Of a DNA stretch of 64,000 nucleotides, positions 46,832 through 56,639 are shown piece after piece. The DNA lies in assembly GCF_000143415.4 (NCBI RefSeq), contig NW_003314319.1, positions 400,365-464,364 of the forward strand. The letters run 5' to 3'. Below the pieces are notes generated by a model that was not told the origin of the DNA, searched no databases, and saw nothing but the letters and a program-made list of their open reading frames with translations. Origin of the DNA: Selaginella moellendorffii (lineage: Eukaryota; Streptophyta; Lycopodiopsida; Selaginellales; Selaginellaceae). The first letter of the stretch is position 1; each line of letters starts with the position of its first letter. Position numbers and translations under genes: made by a program.

Positions 46832-46847
46832 TTGGTGGAGGTGAGGG
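46832..46847 (+). promoter_or_regulatory. Candidate tRNA primer-binding site
   Basis: TTGGTGGAGGTGAGGG follows the LTR end. It contains the TGG expected opposite a tRNA CCA end but is not the common initiator-Met site. The same motif follows the LTRs at 24259 and in the leader fragment at about 38034, which supports a conserved function. The tRNA species cannot be decided by eye. Confidence 0.5.
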
Positions 46848-47064
46848 GCACCTTTGATTGTCCCTGGGGAGTGCTTGGATTTGGGATTTCGGTTTAGATC
46901 TAGCTTTTGCATTGTCTAGATCTAGCTTTTTCCATTTCCTTTCTTTTGTTCTTTCCTTTCAGGATTTTGGTTTAGATTTAGCTTTTTGCATTGTCTAGAT
47001 CTACCATTTCTTTCTAGCTTTTTGTCATTTCTCTTCTTTTGCTCTTTCTTTCTCATTCATTTTC

Positions 47065-47997
47065 ATGGCCGATCCGCAATCTCCTCCTTTGACTCTAGAG
47101 CAGCAGTTGGTTCAATTGCTTGATGCTATGCGCCTGCAATTGAACAACCAAACTCAGTTGATGGCGGCGTTCACGGCACATGGTACAACTCCTCCTGCTT
47201 TTGGTGCCAATCCTCGCGTTCGGCCGGAGTTCTTTCGTGGGAATCCTGGGGATGATGTGTACCATTGGTTCGATCACTTCACGGTGATTGCCACATATCA
47301 TTCTTGGGATGATGCTCGGCGTTTGCGTGAGTTCCCCACATGTCTTCAAGGGACGGCATTGCAGTGGTACAATGGATTGAGCGCAGCTACTCGTGGCGAT
47401 TGGAGTGTTCTTCCGGACGTCTTCAAACGCGCCTTCGGACACGCCGACGATTGTGATGATGCCTTCCAACAATTGCATCGTCTTCACCAAGGGCCATCTG
47501 AGTCGGTGATGCAATTTGGCGTTCATTTCCGAAGTCTTTTGCTTCGTGCGGAGCCAAATATGTCGGAGCGGATCAAGCTAGGAATGCTGTGGCCAGCACT
47601 TCGTCAAGATCTTGTCGGACTTGTGCATGCACTTGCTCCTGCCACTCTTGACGATGCTCTTCGCTTGGCACAACGTTATGCGACGTCGCCTCTTCCACTT
47701 CTTGCTACACGTCCTTCAGCTCCACTTCCTATGAGTGATGGTCCTGTTCCCATGGAGGTTGATGCTGCTGCTACTCGAGTCCAAGGACAAGGGCGAGGAC
47801 GTGGTCGTGGCCGTGACATTCGTTGCTGGGCGTGTGATGAAGTTGGTCATACTTATCGGCGTTGTCGGCGCTTTCCGGATTGGCGACCTCCATTTCCTGG
47901 GTGGAGACCTTGGCGTCAGCAACGTCCCGTTGGTGCTGCTGCGGTGGAAGGTTTGGATACCGAGGTGCATTCGGGAAACGAGGAGTCGCGCGAGTAA
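47065..47997 (+). CDS. gag: Gypsy gag polyprotein
   Basis: 310 residues. The central part is a retrotransposon gag domain (residues about 50-215, with the WYNGLSAATRGDWSVLPDVF region and FQQLHRLHQGPSESVMQF). A single CCHC zinc knuckle, CWACDEVGHTYRRC, lies at about 254-267 after an Arg/Gly-rich segment (QGQGRGRGRGRD). It would assemble the virus-like particle and bind element RNA. The stop codon TAA at 47995-47997 shares its last base with the pol ATG. Confidence 0.92.
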   Translation: MADPQSPPLTLEQQLVQLLDAMRLQLNNQTQLMAAFTAHGTTPPAFGANPRVRPEFFRGNPGDDVYHWFDHFTVIATYHSWDDARRLREFPTCLQGTALQWYNGLSAATRGDWSVLPDVFKRAFGHADDCDDAFQQLHRLHQGPSESVMQFGVHFRSLLLRAEPNMSERIKLGMLWPALRQDLVGLVHALAPATLDDALRLAQRYATSPLPLLATRPSAPLPMSDGPVPMEVDAAATRVQGQGRGRGRGRDIRCWACDEVGHTYRRCRRFPDWRPPFPGWRPWRQQRPVGAAAVEGLDTEVHSGNEESRE

Positions 47998-50900
47998 TGG
48001 AGGGACCTTGCACGAATAAGTTAGTGACCCTTCCATCTTTCTTTCGGGAGTATCATCAAGGGGTTCACTCGGCACCGGTTCATCCAGTGTTTACTTTCCA
48101 AGCTCGTTTTTATAACAAGAGGTCTCCTATTCTTCTCTCCGTGTTGGTTGATACAGGTTCGAGTTTATCTTCTATTGCTCGACCTGTTGCCACACGTTGT
48201 CGTCTACACTTGCGTCGTGCGGCAGATCCAGTTTTCATTCTTTATGGCAACGGCCGTACACATGCATGTGCACGAGATGAGGCGGACCTGGTTGTGCGTG
48301 TGGGCGATCTCGAGCTTGAGTTGCAGTCGTTGCGGGTGGTGCCGAGTCAAGCTTTTGACCTCATTCTTGGTATGGATTGGTTGCAGCACAATCATGCCAA
48401 GTGTGACTTTGAGGCTTTTCCCCCTTGTCTCATACTTCCTTATGTTTCATCCATTCCTCTCACTTCTGTACCTCTTCGTCCCTCTACTTCTACCTTTGCT
48501 TCCATTACTTTTGTTCCCCCATTATTTCCTCTTGTGTTTCCATCTTGTTCTGCTCTTCCCTTTTCCGATCCCTCCGATGATCTTTGTGTTGCAGCTGTTG
48601 ATCGGCTCATGAAGGAGTATTCTGATCTCTTTGAATTTGACCTATCGTCTGGGGCCAAGATTGCCACACGTCATCCCATTCCAACCGGGGATGCTCGTCC
48701 AATCAAGGTTCCTGTTCGTCGTCGGTCACCCAAGGAGATCAAGATTTTACGTGCAAACGTTAAGGAGATGTTGGAGAAGGGTGTTATTCGGAAGTCGCGG
48801 AGTCCTTGGGCATGTGAACCTCATCTTGTGACGAAGCCTGATGGGAGTATTCGTTTCTGCATCGACTATCGTCCGTTAAATGAAGTGACGATCCCGGACG
48901 TGTACCCTCTTCCTCACACTGCTGATCTCTTGGATCGTCTGGGGCGAAGTCGTTGGTTCACCAAGCTAGATCTTGCTTCTGGGTATTGGCAAGTACCGAT
49001 GGCTGAAGACGATATTCCTAAGACTGCTTTTCGTACACCATTTGGTTTGTACGAGTTTTTGGTGATGCCGTTTGGTTTGAACAATGCTCCAGCAACTTTT
49101 CAGCGAATGATGGACGAGGTTCTTTGCGATATGCCAGAGGTGACGGCTGACTTCATTGATGATGTCTTGATCCACTCGGAGGGGACGTGGGAGGAGCATG
49201 TTCGTGATGTTTGTAAAGTGTTGGATCGGCTACGCGACGTTGGTTTAAAGCTGAAGCGGTCGAAGTGCGTGTTTGGGTCCAAGGACACAACTTATCTTGG
49301 GTACCGTATTTCTCGTGAGGGTTTGCAAGTTGATCCTGACAAACTTGTGGCTGTTCTAAAGTTCCCTACTCCGAAGTGTGTGAATGATGTGCAGCGCTTT
49401 TTGGGTAAGGTGCAGTATCTCGGTCGTTTTGTGGATCATCTTTCCGATCGCACTTTACCATTGCGAGCGTTGCTGAAGTCATCAACGTCATCTTTCATCT
49501 GGTCTCCCGATTGTGAGCGGGCATTCGTGAATCTCAAAGAGCTATTGACGACTCCTCCGGTTTTGGCATATCCTGACTACACTCGACCTTTTATTTTGCG
49601 CGTGGATGCTTCTGACATTGGTCTTGGAGGTGTGTTGATGCAAGAGAGCTCGAGTGTGCCTGGTCAGCGCCATCCCATTGCATACATAAGCCGTACATTA
49701 CAACCAGCAGAGATGAACTACTCCACGACGGAGAAGGAGTGTTTAGCAGCAGTCTGGGGTTTCGAGAAACTTCATGCCTATCTACATGGTTCTCGGACGT
49801 TACTTGAAGGTGACCATGCTGCTGTTACTTCATTATTGAAGCGGAAGAACCTGGTTGGTCGTACGGCTCGATGGGCTTTGAAGCTTCAGATATATGATTT
49901 CGATGTTGTTCATCGCCCAGGGAGTTCTATGGCTGATGCTGATGCCCTTTCTCGAGCTCCTCTTCCTTCTCCACTCACTTCTCATGTTTCTGATGAACCT
50001 GTTGTTCTAGCATCTGTGGATTTTCTAGATGAGGATTCTGTGCCGTCGGCGGTTGCTGTCCTTGACGTTCAGTGTCCACAGGGCGTAGAGCAAGATCTAC
50101 CTTCTCTGGATGAGGTTCGCGAGGCTCAAAAGATTGAGCCGTGGATTCGAAGGCTTCGAGATGGGTTTGAGAATCCTGCATCACTTGCTGATGACTTGCC
50201 TTTTCGGCATTTACATTCTCAATATCGCCTTGAAGATGGCCTTCTTTATTTTGTGGGGACGGATCCTGATGCTCATTTACGGCTGGTGGTGCCTTCGGTG
50301 TTTATTCCGCGGTTTCTCCATGCCTACCATGATTCTCCTATTCTAGGTGGGCATATGGGACACCGTCGTGTCACCGAGAAGTTGCGCAGATCTTTCTATT
50401 GGCCAGAGATGCGACGTGATATTATCCGGTATGTGCGTAGCTGCGTTTGGTGCCAAGCTCGTAATACTCCCCCTTGTGCTGCGGAAGGACGGTTGGAGTC
50501 AATTGCAGTTTCTCGTCCGTTTGAGTTGGTGGCGTTTGATCTTATGGGACCTTTTCCGCGATCGACTGCTGGCAATGAGTATGTTATTATTGCTTCTGAC
50601 TACTTGACTCGTTGGGTGGAAGTTGGTGCTCTTGCTAGTGCCTCTGCAACTGCTGTTGGATACTTCCTCCTCAATCGAGTGGTGTTCCAGCATTCTTGTC
50701 CAGAACGGATTCTTTCGGATAATGGTCCTACATTTATGGCTGAGGTATTTCATGTTTTGACATCTCGGTTGGGGATACGCCACACTTTTACGAGTGCTTA
50801 TCATCCACAATCAGACGGTCTGGTGGAACGGCTTGTTCGGACATTCAAAGGGATGATTGCGAAGTATGTGAACTTTCAACATTCGGATTGGGATGGTTAT

Positions 50901-51461
50901 TTGCCGTCTCTTCGGTATGCTTATGTCACAGGGGTGCAGAGTTCTGTTGGTGCTTCACCATATAAACTTCTATATGGTCATGATCCAATATTACCAACAG
51001 AGCTAGGTTTACCTTCGCGATTGCCACGAGCTCCTGATGCTAGGTCATGGGATCAATATTTGACAAGCATTCTTCCACTTGTCCGAGCAGAGTCTACTGA
51101 ACACTTAGGCCGCATACAAGTGGGACAACAACGGCGCTACAATTCCCATCATCGTCCACCAGCGGAGCACAAAGTGGATGATTTGGTGTTAGTCCGTTTT
51201 CCCCATCTTACGGTGCGTGGTTTATCTAAGGGGCTCCTTGCGCAGTGGAAAGGACCGTATCGGGTGTTGCGGCAAGTTGGACCACAAGTTTATGAGGTTC
51301 GGCATGACGTTCAGCAGGCTGATCCTCCGGAGATTGTGCATGTGCAGCGGTTAAAACGCTTCATACAGAGGGATCAGGAGCAGTTAATACCGTCTACAGA
51401 TCCACCGATGCCTCCTCCTGACGTTCCTCCAGATCCCGGCCCATCTACAAGAGAACCCTGA
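47997..51461 (+). CDS. pol: Gypsy pol polyprotein (PR-RT-RH-INT)
   Basis: 1154 residues from ATG 47997, which overlaps the gag stop as TAATG. In order: aspartic protease (LVDTGSS, about residue 50), reverse transcriptase (FTKLDLASGYWQV and the catalytic FIDD near 386), RNase H (LRVDASDIGLGG near 536), integrase zinc finger (HMGHRR.. CVWCQ, about 785-820) and integrase core (AFDLMGPFP, ILSDNGPTF, HPQSDGLVER). A GPY-type end (QWKGPYRVL) follows without a chromodomain. The PR-RT-RH-INT order defines Ty3/gypsy. The frame stays open upstream to 47862 inside gag, so a -1 frameshift is formally possible, but the overlapping start is simpler. No stops interrupt it. Confidence 0.94.
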   Translation: MEGPCTNKLVTLPSFFREYHQGVHSAPVHPVFTFQARFYNKRSPILLSVLVDTGSSLSSIARPVATRCRLHLRRAADPVFILYGNGRTHACARDEADLVVRVGDLELELQSLRVVPSQAFDLILGMDWLQHNHAKCDFEAFPPCLILPYVSSIPLTSVPLRPSTSTFASITFVPPLFPLVFPSCSALPFSDPSDDLCVAAVDRLMKEYSDLFEFDLSSGAKIATRHPIPTGDARPIKVPVRRRSPKEIKILRANVKEMLEKGVIRKSRSPWACEPHLVTKPDGSIRFCIDYRPLNEVTIPDVYPLPHTADLLDRLGRSRWFTKLDLASGYWQVPMAEDDIPKTAFRTPFGLYEFLVMPFGLNNAPATFQRMMDEVLCDMPEVTADFIDDVLIHSEGTWEEHVRDVCKVLDRLRDVGLKLKRSKCVFGSKDTTYLGYRISREGLQVDPDKLVAVLKFPTPKCVNDVQRFLGKVQYLGRFVDHLSDRTLPLRALLKSSTSSFIWSPDCERAFVNLKELLTTPPVLAYPDYTRPFILRVDASDIGLGGVLMQESSSVPGQRHPIAYISRTLQPAEMNYSTTEKECLAAVWGFEKLHAYLHGSRTLLEGDHAAVTSLLKRKNLVGRTARWALKLQIYDFDVVHRPGSSMADADALSRAPLPSPLTSHVSDEPVVLASVDFLDEDSVPSAVAVLDVQCPQGVEQDLPSLDEVREAQKIEPWIRRLRDGFENPASLADDLPFRHLHSQYRLEDGLLYFVGTDPDAHLRLVVPSVFIPRFLHAYHDSPILGGHMGHRRVTEKLRRSFYWPEMRRDIIRYVRSCVWCQARNTPPCAAEGRLESIAVSRPFELVAFDLMGPFPRSTAGNEYVIIASDYLTRWVEVGALASASATAVGYFLLNRVVFQHSCPERILSDNGPTFMAEVFHVLTSRLGIRHTFTSAYHPQSDGLVERLVRTFKGMIAKYVNFQHSDWDGYLPSLRYAYVTGVQSSVGASPYKLLYGHDPILPTELGLPSRLPRAPDARSWDQYLTSILPLVRAESTEHLGRIQVGQQRRYNSHHRPPAEHKVDDLVLVRFPHLTVRGLSKGLLAQWKGPYRVLRQVGPQVYEVRHDVQQADPPEIVHVQRLKRFIQRDQEQLIPSTDPPMPPPDVPPDPGPSTREP

Positions 51462-51493
51462 CGGCCTTCCATTATTCCGAGAGGAGGGGATGA

Positions 51494-51667
51494 TGTGAGG
51501 GCCAAGTGTACGGCTACGATGCCGTATACTAATATTAGCGTAGTGGATTTTGGTAGCCGTCGGATTGGTTTCAATCCGGACCACTCGCTCCTGTATATAA
51601 GCTAAGGTTTTTGGGTTAATTGATATGCACATTTCTGTATTCCCTTTCCATATTCCATGCACTCACA
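51494..51667 (+). repeat. 3' LTR of the gypsy element
   Basis: 174 bases, differing from the 5' LTR at two positions. It is preceded by a polypurine tract and followed by GTTA, which also precedes the 5' LTR. Confidence 0.93.
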
Positions 51668-52011
51668 GTTATATTATGATAATTTAATATCAATTCATTT
51701 AATATTTTAAACAAACTTATACTTTAAGCTTTTCTGTTAATATTTTCATTTTGAAATGTTTTAAAATGACTTTTTCAACTTTGAAATATATAATTTGACA
51801 TTTAACCTCGTTTCTTTTATATAAACTTCTTCCTATCATAGACAATCACAAAGTAATTATTATATTAACTTATTATGAGGTATTTAATTATAATTTAACT
51901 TACATATCTAACTAAAATATTTTTATAGTTACAATAAACTTGAAACTAATATAGTTTAAAATATCTAATCATTCATTTTTGTTTTAAAGACAGCTAATAT
52001 ATGACAAATTA

Positions 52012-52144
52012 ATTCTATGAGTGCTCAAGATGATGGGAATAAATATATTAATTAGGGTTTAAACCTCTACTTATATACATAAATAGATGGACCAGATTTG
52101 GAAGTTCTTTACATTATAGTACTATAATTAAAGTATTACTTAGG

Positions 52145-52177
<33 letters not shown>

Positions 52178-52497
52178 AACTTTACACTATCCTCCTTTCC
52201 AGAAAATGAAAAGATGATAATAATAAGTTAAATGAAATATTTGAAGGTTTTGTTACATGATTATAAACTACTATAACTTAAAACTCTTATGGAATCACTA
52301 ATATTATTATTGATAACTATGAGTGAAACAAAATTCAAAGTTATAGCACAAGTATTAGTCGACTAAGACTACTAATGTACTAGTTGCAACTCTATATGGT
52401 CCAAAACTTTCAAATCTGGTCCATCTATTCATGTATATAAGTAGGGGTTTTAACCCCAATTAATATATTTATTCCCATATCTTAAGTACTCATAGAA
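52012..52497. repeat. Facing LTR fragments (family A) around a shared internal block
   Basis: 52017-52190 is a family A LTR on the minus strand, including a (TA)n run at 52147-52174. 52412-52497 is the 3' part of the same LTR on the plus strand (GGTCCATCTATTCATGTATA, then ACCCCAATTAATATATTTAT). Between them, 52255-52420 is the reverse complement of the block at about 26130-26290. The arrangement suggests nested or rearranged copies. Confidence 0.6.
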
Positions 52498-53257
52498 CTA
52501 ATTTATCACATTTTAAAATTGGCTGCCAAAACAAAAATTAATTATTAGATGTTTTAAACTATATTAATTTCAATTTTATTAGTAATTATAGTGTTTAGGG
52601 TGCCACTACTAACCTTGAAGCCTAACACTAAATTAAAGGAAAGGACTTTAATAAGTCATTGCAATCTACAAAATGCTATTATAGCAAATAATACATCCCA
52701 CTTTTAACAACTCTATTAACTTAAACTCATAATCATTTACTTTCCTTGGGTTAGCATTTAAGACTTGTATTAACTCAGATTTATCACTTTCATCTTCATC
52801 TAACACCACATATAGGGTGTTAGACTCACTCCATTTATTTTTTACATCCTTTTTATACATTTTTCAAAGGAAAAAGAAGTTTTGAAACATTTGATTTGTT
52901 ATGCTAATTTTTATTTTACTATTTATATTCAACCTCACTCCATTATTACATTTATTTAGTTGGGTTCATACTCATTCCACTACCATATCCACTCATTCTC
53001 ACTCTAGTATTAAGACTAGACTCCCATCCATCCTTTATACCCCCTCCTCCCAACAAAAAAGTGTTTAAAGCATTAACACAAAAAAGGAGAAAATGAGAAA
53101 AGTTGAGGAAGAAATATTATGGAAGAAGAAAAAATGGATAAATAAGCATTACCAACTATTAAAGTGGAAATAAATAAGGAAATGTGGTTAAAGCTCAAAG
53201 AATAGAAGAACTTTTATAATAAAACACTTTAACCACCATAAGATAAATATAAATATA
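52498..53257. other. AT-rich gene-free stretch
   Basis: A minus-strand frame at 52666-52860 encodes 64 acidic residues without known similarity and is probably chance or an old transposon remnant. Nothing else is seen. Confidence 0.4.
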
Positions 53258-53375
53258 TGCTCAAGATATAGAAATAATTATATTGATTGGGATTTATACC
53301 CTTATTTATGTACGGAGCAGATTTAATCCCGAATAAACAATTCATATGCTATATTATTAATATGTACAATTCATG
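53258..53375 (-). repeat. Truncated LTR copy (family A)
   Basis: On the minus strand the same LTR end is recognisable (GCTCAAGATATAGAAATAAT, GATTTAATCCCGAATA and ATATGCTATATTAT on the plus strand). It lies about 180 bases upstream of the serpin start codon and may contribute to the serpin promoter region. Confidence 0.55.
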
Positions 53376-53558
53376 TTTTAAAAACATTTTTAAAATTTCA
53401 ACTTTGAGGCAATGGGTGGCACTGCTTTCTGCGATTCGTCAAGGTATTTCACTGTGATCAATCTATGACGTGTCCATGACCTTTAAAAAGAGCGCGTGCC
53501 AGGCAACAACACACTAATCTCATTAGGTCATCTTCACTAGCATACCACCACCACCGAC

Positions 53559-55043
53559 ATGGAGCTGGTCCGGATGATCCACGATCAGACGAGCTTCACG
53601 CTCGATCTCTACAAGCAGGTATGGCAGCAGCAGCAGCAGGAATCCAAGCCACAGGGCAGCAGCACCGATCGAGAGGAGCAGCACAACGAGAAGAATGTGG
53701 TGCTGTCTCCGCTTAGCATTGCCATGGCCATGGCGATGGCGGCCGCGGGAGCAAAGGGCCAGACGCTGGAGCAGCTCACCTCCGTGGTCAGGCTGCCAAA
53801 CGGGTCTCTCATGCACGATTTCGCGCAGCAGCTCAATTCGGTGCTGCTGGGCGTGGCGCGATCGGATCCCCGCGCGCCGGAGCTCAGCCTCGCCAATGGA
53901 GTCTGGGTGGAGCAGAGCTTGAAGCTCCGCGGCGAGTACAAGGAGATCATCGAGAAGAACTATGGAGCTTCTGCCAGGCCCGTGGATTTCAAGAACAAGG
54001 TAAAGTTTGCTCTTCACTTTCTCTCTTCTTTGATTGGAGCGACTGTTTTGCTTTTTCTCAAGTGCTCATGGTTTTCTCTCTTCACTGCTTGATGGTCGAT
54101 AGATTGTATTTTTCTTTGGGCGATCGTGATTTTTCTTCTTTGATCGATGTGATCGATGTGATTCATGAATCGTCTTTCCTTCGAGCTTGGGCGATCATGA
54201 ATTGCTTTGTTTCTTTGAGTTCTTGGATAGTTCTCACATAGCGAACTGAGATGCCAGGCACAAGAATCCCGCGGTCTCGTCAACTCGTGGGTGGCGGAGG
54301 CAACCAAGAAGAAGATCGAGGAGCTCCTCCCCGAGGGCTCGGTGGATCCCCAAACCCGCCTCATCCTCGCCAGCGCGATCTACTTCAAGGGCGCCTGGCA
54401 GAAGCAGCTGGATCCATCGCAAACCCGCGACGGGATCTTCCACCTCCCCAGCGGCAAGACCAAGCAAGTCCCCATGATGCGCAGCAGCAAGAAGCACTTT
54501 ATCAAGAACCACGGCTCCTTCAAGGTCCTCCGCCTCCCCTACCAGCGCGGCGACGACCCACGCAGCTTTTCCATGTACGTTCTCCTCCCGGCCGAGCTCC
54601 AGGGCCTGCCGGCGCTCGTCAGCAGCCTCCACGACGCCGAATCCATGGGAAACGCGCTCGCGGGCATCCACGAGGTGGAAGTGGGCGATTTCCAGCTCCC
54701 GAAGTTCAAGATCTCGCTGGTGGTCCAGGCGCCGGCGCTGCTCAAGCGGATGGGCTTGGACCTCGCATTCTCGCCGCCGCACGCCGACTTCTCGGGCATG
54801 GTGGAAGGCTCTCCGGGGGACGATCTCTTCATCTCGGACGTTTTCCACAAGGCGTTTGTGGAGGTGAACGAGGAGGGGACCGAGGCCGCCGCCGCCAGCG
54901 CCGCGGTGGTGACACTCCGGGCTTTGAATGTGCAGATGGAGCCCGAAGACTTCGTGGCGGATCATCCGTTTATGTTTTTGGTGAGAGAGGATGCCACTGG
55001 GGTGGTGCTCTTCGTCGGACACGTAAACGATCCAAGTGTTTGA
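53559..55043 (+). CDS. Plant serpin with Leu-Arg reactive centre (LR serpin)
   Basis: Two exons, 53559-53999 and 54258-55043, give 408 residues, with the intron at a normal plant serpin length. Core serpin signatures are present: NVVLSPLSI, ILASAIYFKGAWQ, VEVNEEGTEAAAASA (hinge) and FVADHPFMFLVRED with the closing VVLFVGHV. The reactive loop reads VVTLRALN, so the predicted P2-P1 is Leu-Arg (Arg about 368) with Ala at P1'. LR serpins inhibit trypsin-like proteases and, in Arabidopsis, the Arg/Lys-specific metacaspases and RD21. The small hinge residues (EAAAASA) fit an inhibitory serpin. A polar Gln-rich insert (QQQQQESKPQ) after the first helix is unusual. There is no signal peptide, so it is cytosolic as in other plants. 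Confidence 0.93.
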
Positions 55044-55129
55044 GTACAGCTACGCTAGTACTAGATCTATAGTATTTTTTTGTTTGACTTTCTAAAACAA
55101 AAGTTAGCGCATGGTTTTCTGTCCAGGCC

Positions 55130-55860
55130 AGAGGATCTGATTAACAAGGTTGCGCTTGACGTGCCACCTTGCGGTTCACGGTGAATCAAATGATTTTCAA
55201 ATGGAAATACCAGAGGAACACTACTGCTAATTTCTTGCAAAGATCACGTTGAGAAACCTGAGAAGATTGTCACGGACAACAAGCTAAGCGGAGAAACACC
55301 TGGTAAGATTGGGAGCTTGGCCATTCCCTCGCAACGTTTCTCGGCTTGTCCACCTACGTCCAAGACAACAATCTGAGCGGTGAAATCCCTGTGGAGCTTG
55401 CCAGGCTTCCAAGCTTGTTCAAAACGTGTGTGGCTCTTCCAAAACAGCTTCGATGGCGAGATCCCGAAAAGAGTTTGGCCTCCACTCCGAGCTCGAGGAG
55501 TCCGACGGAGCGCTCAATCGCCTCGACGACGGACCGCTGCCGCCAAACATCTACCATAGAGACACTCTCAAGTTACCTGAGGGCGATCCAAGCTCCTTGT
55601 GTACGTCAAGCCTGCGTGATTTCGAGATCTCTGGTAACCGGTTCCAAAGCAGCGTTCCAGCGATGGTCTTTCTGACTCTCTCTAGCAACCGGCTCAGTGG
55701 CGAGCTCCTTGCAGGACTTGGAAGCTTGCCAATTCTCGGGCTCCATTCGGCCCAGCTACTTTTACCATAGTGGTCATGCTCGATCTCTCGAGGAAAAACT
55801 TAAGTGGCAATGTCGATCACCAGCAACAGCCATCTTGTGTTCCTAGATCTGAGCCATATA
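55130..55860 (+). pseudogene. Broken LRR receptor-like gene copy
   Basis: The segment follows 56265-58020 in order but with large deletions. The presumed upstream exon (AGAGGATCTGATTAACAAG) is present, then LRR units matching the intact gene (NNLSGEIPVELARLPSL, EFGLHSELEE, RFQSSVPAMVF). Stops and frame shifts occur throughout and the first and last LRRs are missing. It is a tandem duplicate of the intact gene downstream. Confidence 0.85.
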
Positions 55861-56274
55861 AATAATACTGCCTAGGAGCAAAGAACTGTTAACCATGCAC
55901 AATTACAAGCTCGGCTGAGTGGAAAACAATCTATAATGTGTTCATAAAGAGCACATAAACAGTGCATAATAATCCTACACAATGTGATAAATTATAAACT
56001 TCCAATTGCTCAAAATGATAAGAGTTGAGTCGCAAATTATTTTTACTTTCAAATCAAGTTGGTGAGAATCCGAGGTAGGTGCAATAGATAGGTCCATGCT
56101 CCCACAAGTCGCATACATTAAGATCAAGCAGATAAAATGGTAGTTCACAAGGCTAGCTCATCCTTTCCGACAAGGGAGTGTTTAAGATGGTGATTTGCGT
56201 CGGCTGGAATCCAATAATGCAGAGAAAACAGTGGTTGCTGCTCAAAACATCTGGAGACAATGGTTTCTGTCCAG
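55861..56274. other. Spacer between LRR pseudogene and LRR gene
   Basis: Moderately AT-rich; no coding sequence, RNA gene or element end recognised. Confidence 0.4.
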
Positions 56275-56424
56275 GCCAATTTCTCGCCGCTAGAGGATCT
56301 GATTAACAAGACTCACGAAGATGGTCGTATTGCCAAAGCGGCGCTTGACCTGCCACCTTACTCGGCTATCCAGGAAAACAAATCCTTGCATGAAGTGGTT
56401 GACGATGAATTTCAATGGCAATAA
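56275..56424 (+). pseudogene. Orphan terminal-exon-like frame upstream of the LRR gene
   Basis: After an acceptor-like TTTCTGTCCAG the frame reads ANFSPLEDLINKTHEDGR and continues through LDLPPYSAIQENKSLHEV to a stop at 56422-56424 (49 codons). A shortened version sits at the same relative place before the LRR pseudogene (about 55127-55200). The composition looks like true coding sequence. It appears to be the last exon of some other gene captured in the duplicated unit. I do not recognise the family. Confidence 0.4.
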
Positions 56425-56639
56425 CAGTTCCTTTGACGGGGCCAAAGGAACACTTTTCATATTTACTTCACTTCTTCTTCTTCGCCAAGGTCCACTCTCT
56501 TCTTTAAAGCTGTAGCAGAACGAAGCTTTCCAAGGATCTCCTCCAACTCGTTTCAACGAATCGCTGATAGAAGAAAAATTCTATTTTGTTCATCGTTGTC
56601 TTAGAATTTAACTTCTTGCGAGCCAGGGGCGTCTCAAAG

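Larger units (their letters stand above)
46658..51667 (+). mobile_element. Complete young Ty3/gypsy LTR retrotransposon
   Basis: Two 174-base LTRs (46658-46831 and 51494-51667) flank a leader, gag and pol. The LTRs begin TGTGAG and end CTCACA and differ at two positions (A/G in the CGGCTACG region, G/A before the GGTTTTTGGG run), so the insertion is recent. GTTA is repeated at both outer borders as the target-site duplication. The primer site candidate is TTGGTGGAGGTGAGG right after the 5' LTR. A purine tract (GAGAGGAGGGGATGA) precedes the 3' LTR. Both reading frames are open, so the copy may be active. Confidence 0.95.

Noticed and set aside
47862..47996. pol reading frame upstream of its ATG, as a frameshift fusion with gag
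   Set aside because: The frame is open, but its residues are a shadow of the gag zinc-knuckle region; the TAATG overlap gives a simpler start. A frameshift cannot be fully excluded.
54234..55022. 262-codon minus frame and 273-codon alternative plus frame over the serpin
   Set aside because: Both overlap the serpin second exon, whose protein is clearly recognisable; the others have odd composition (His/Arg/Pro-rich) and no family.
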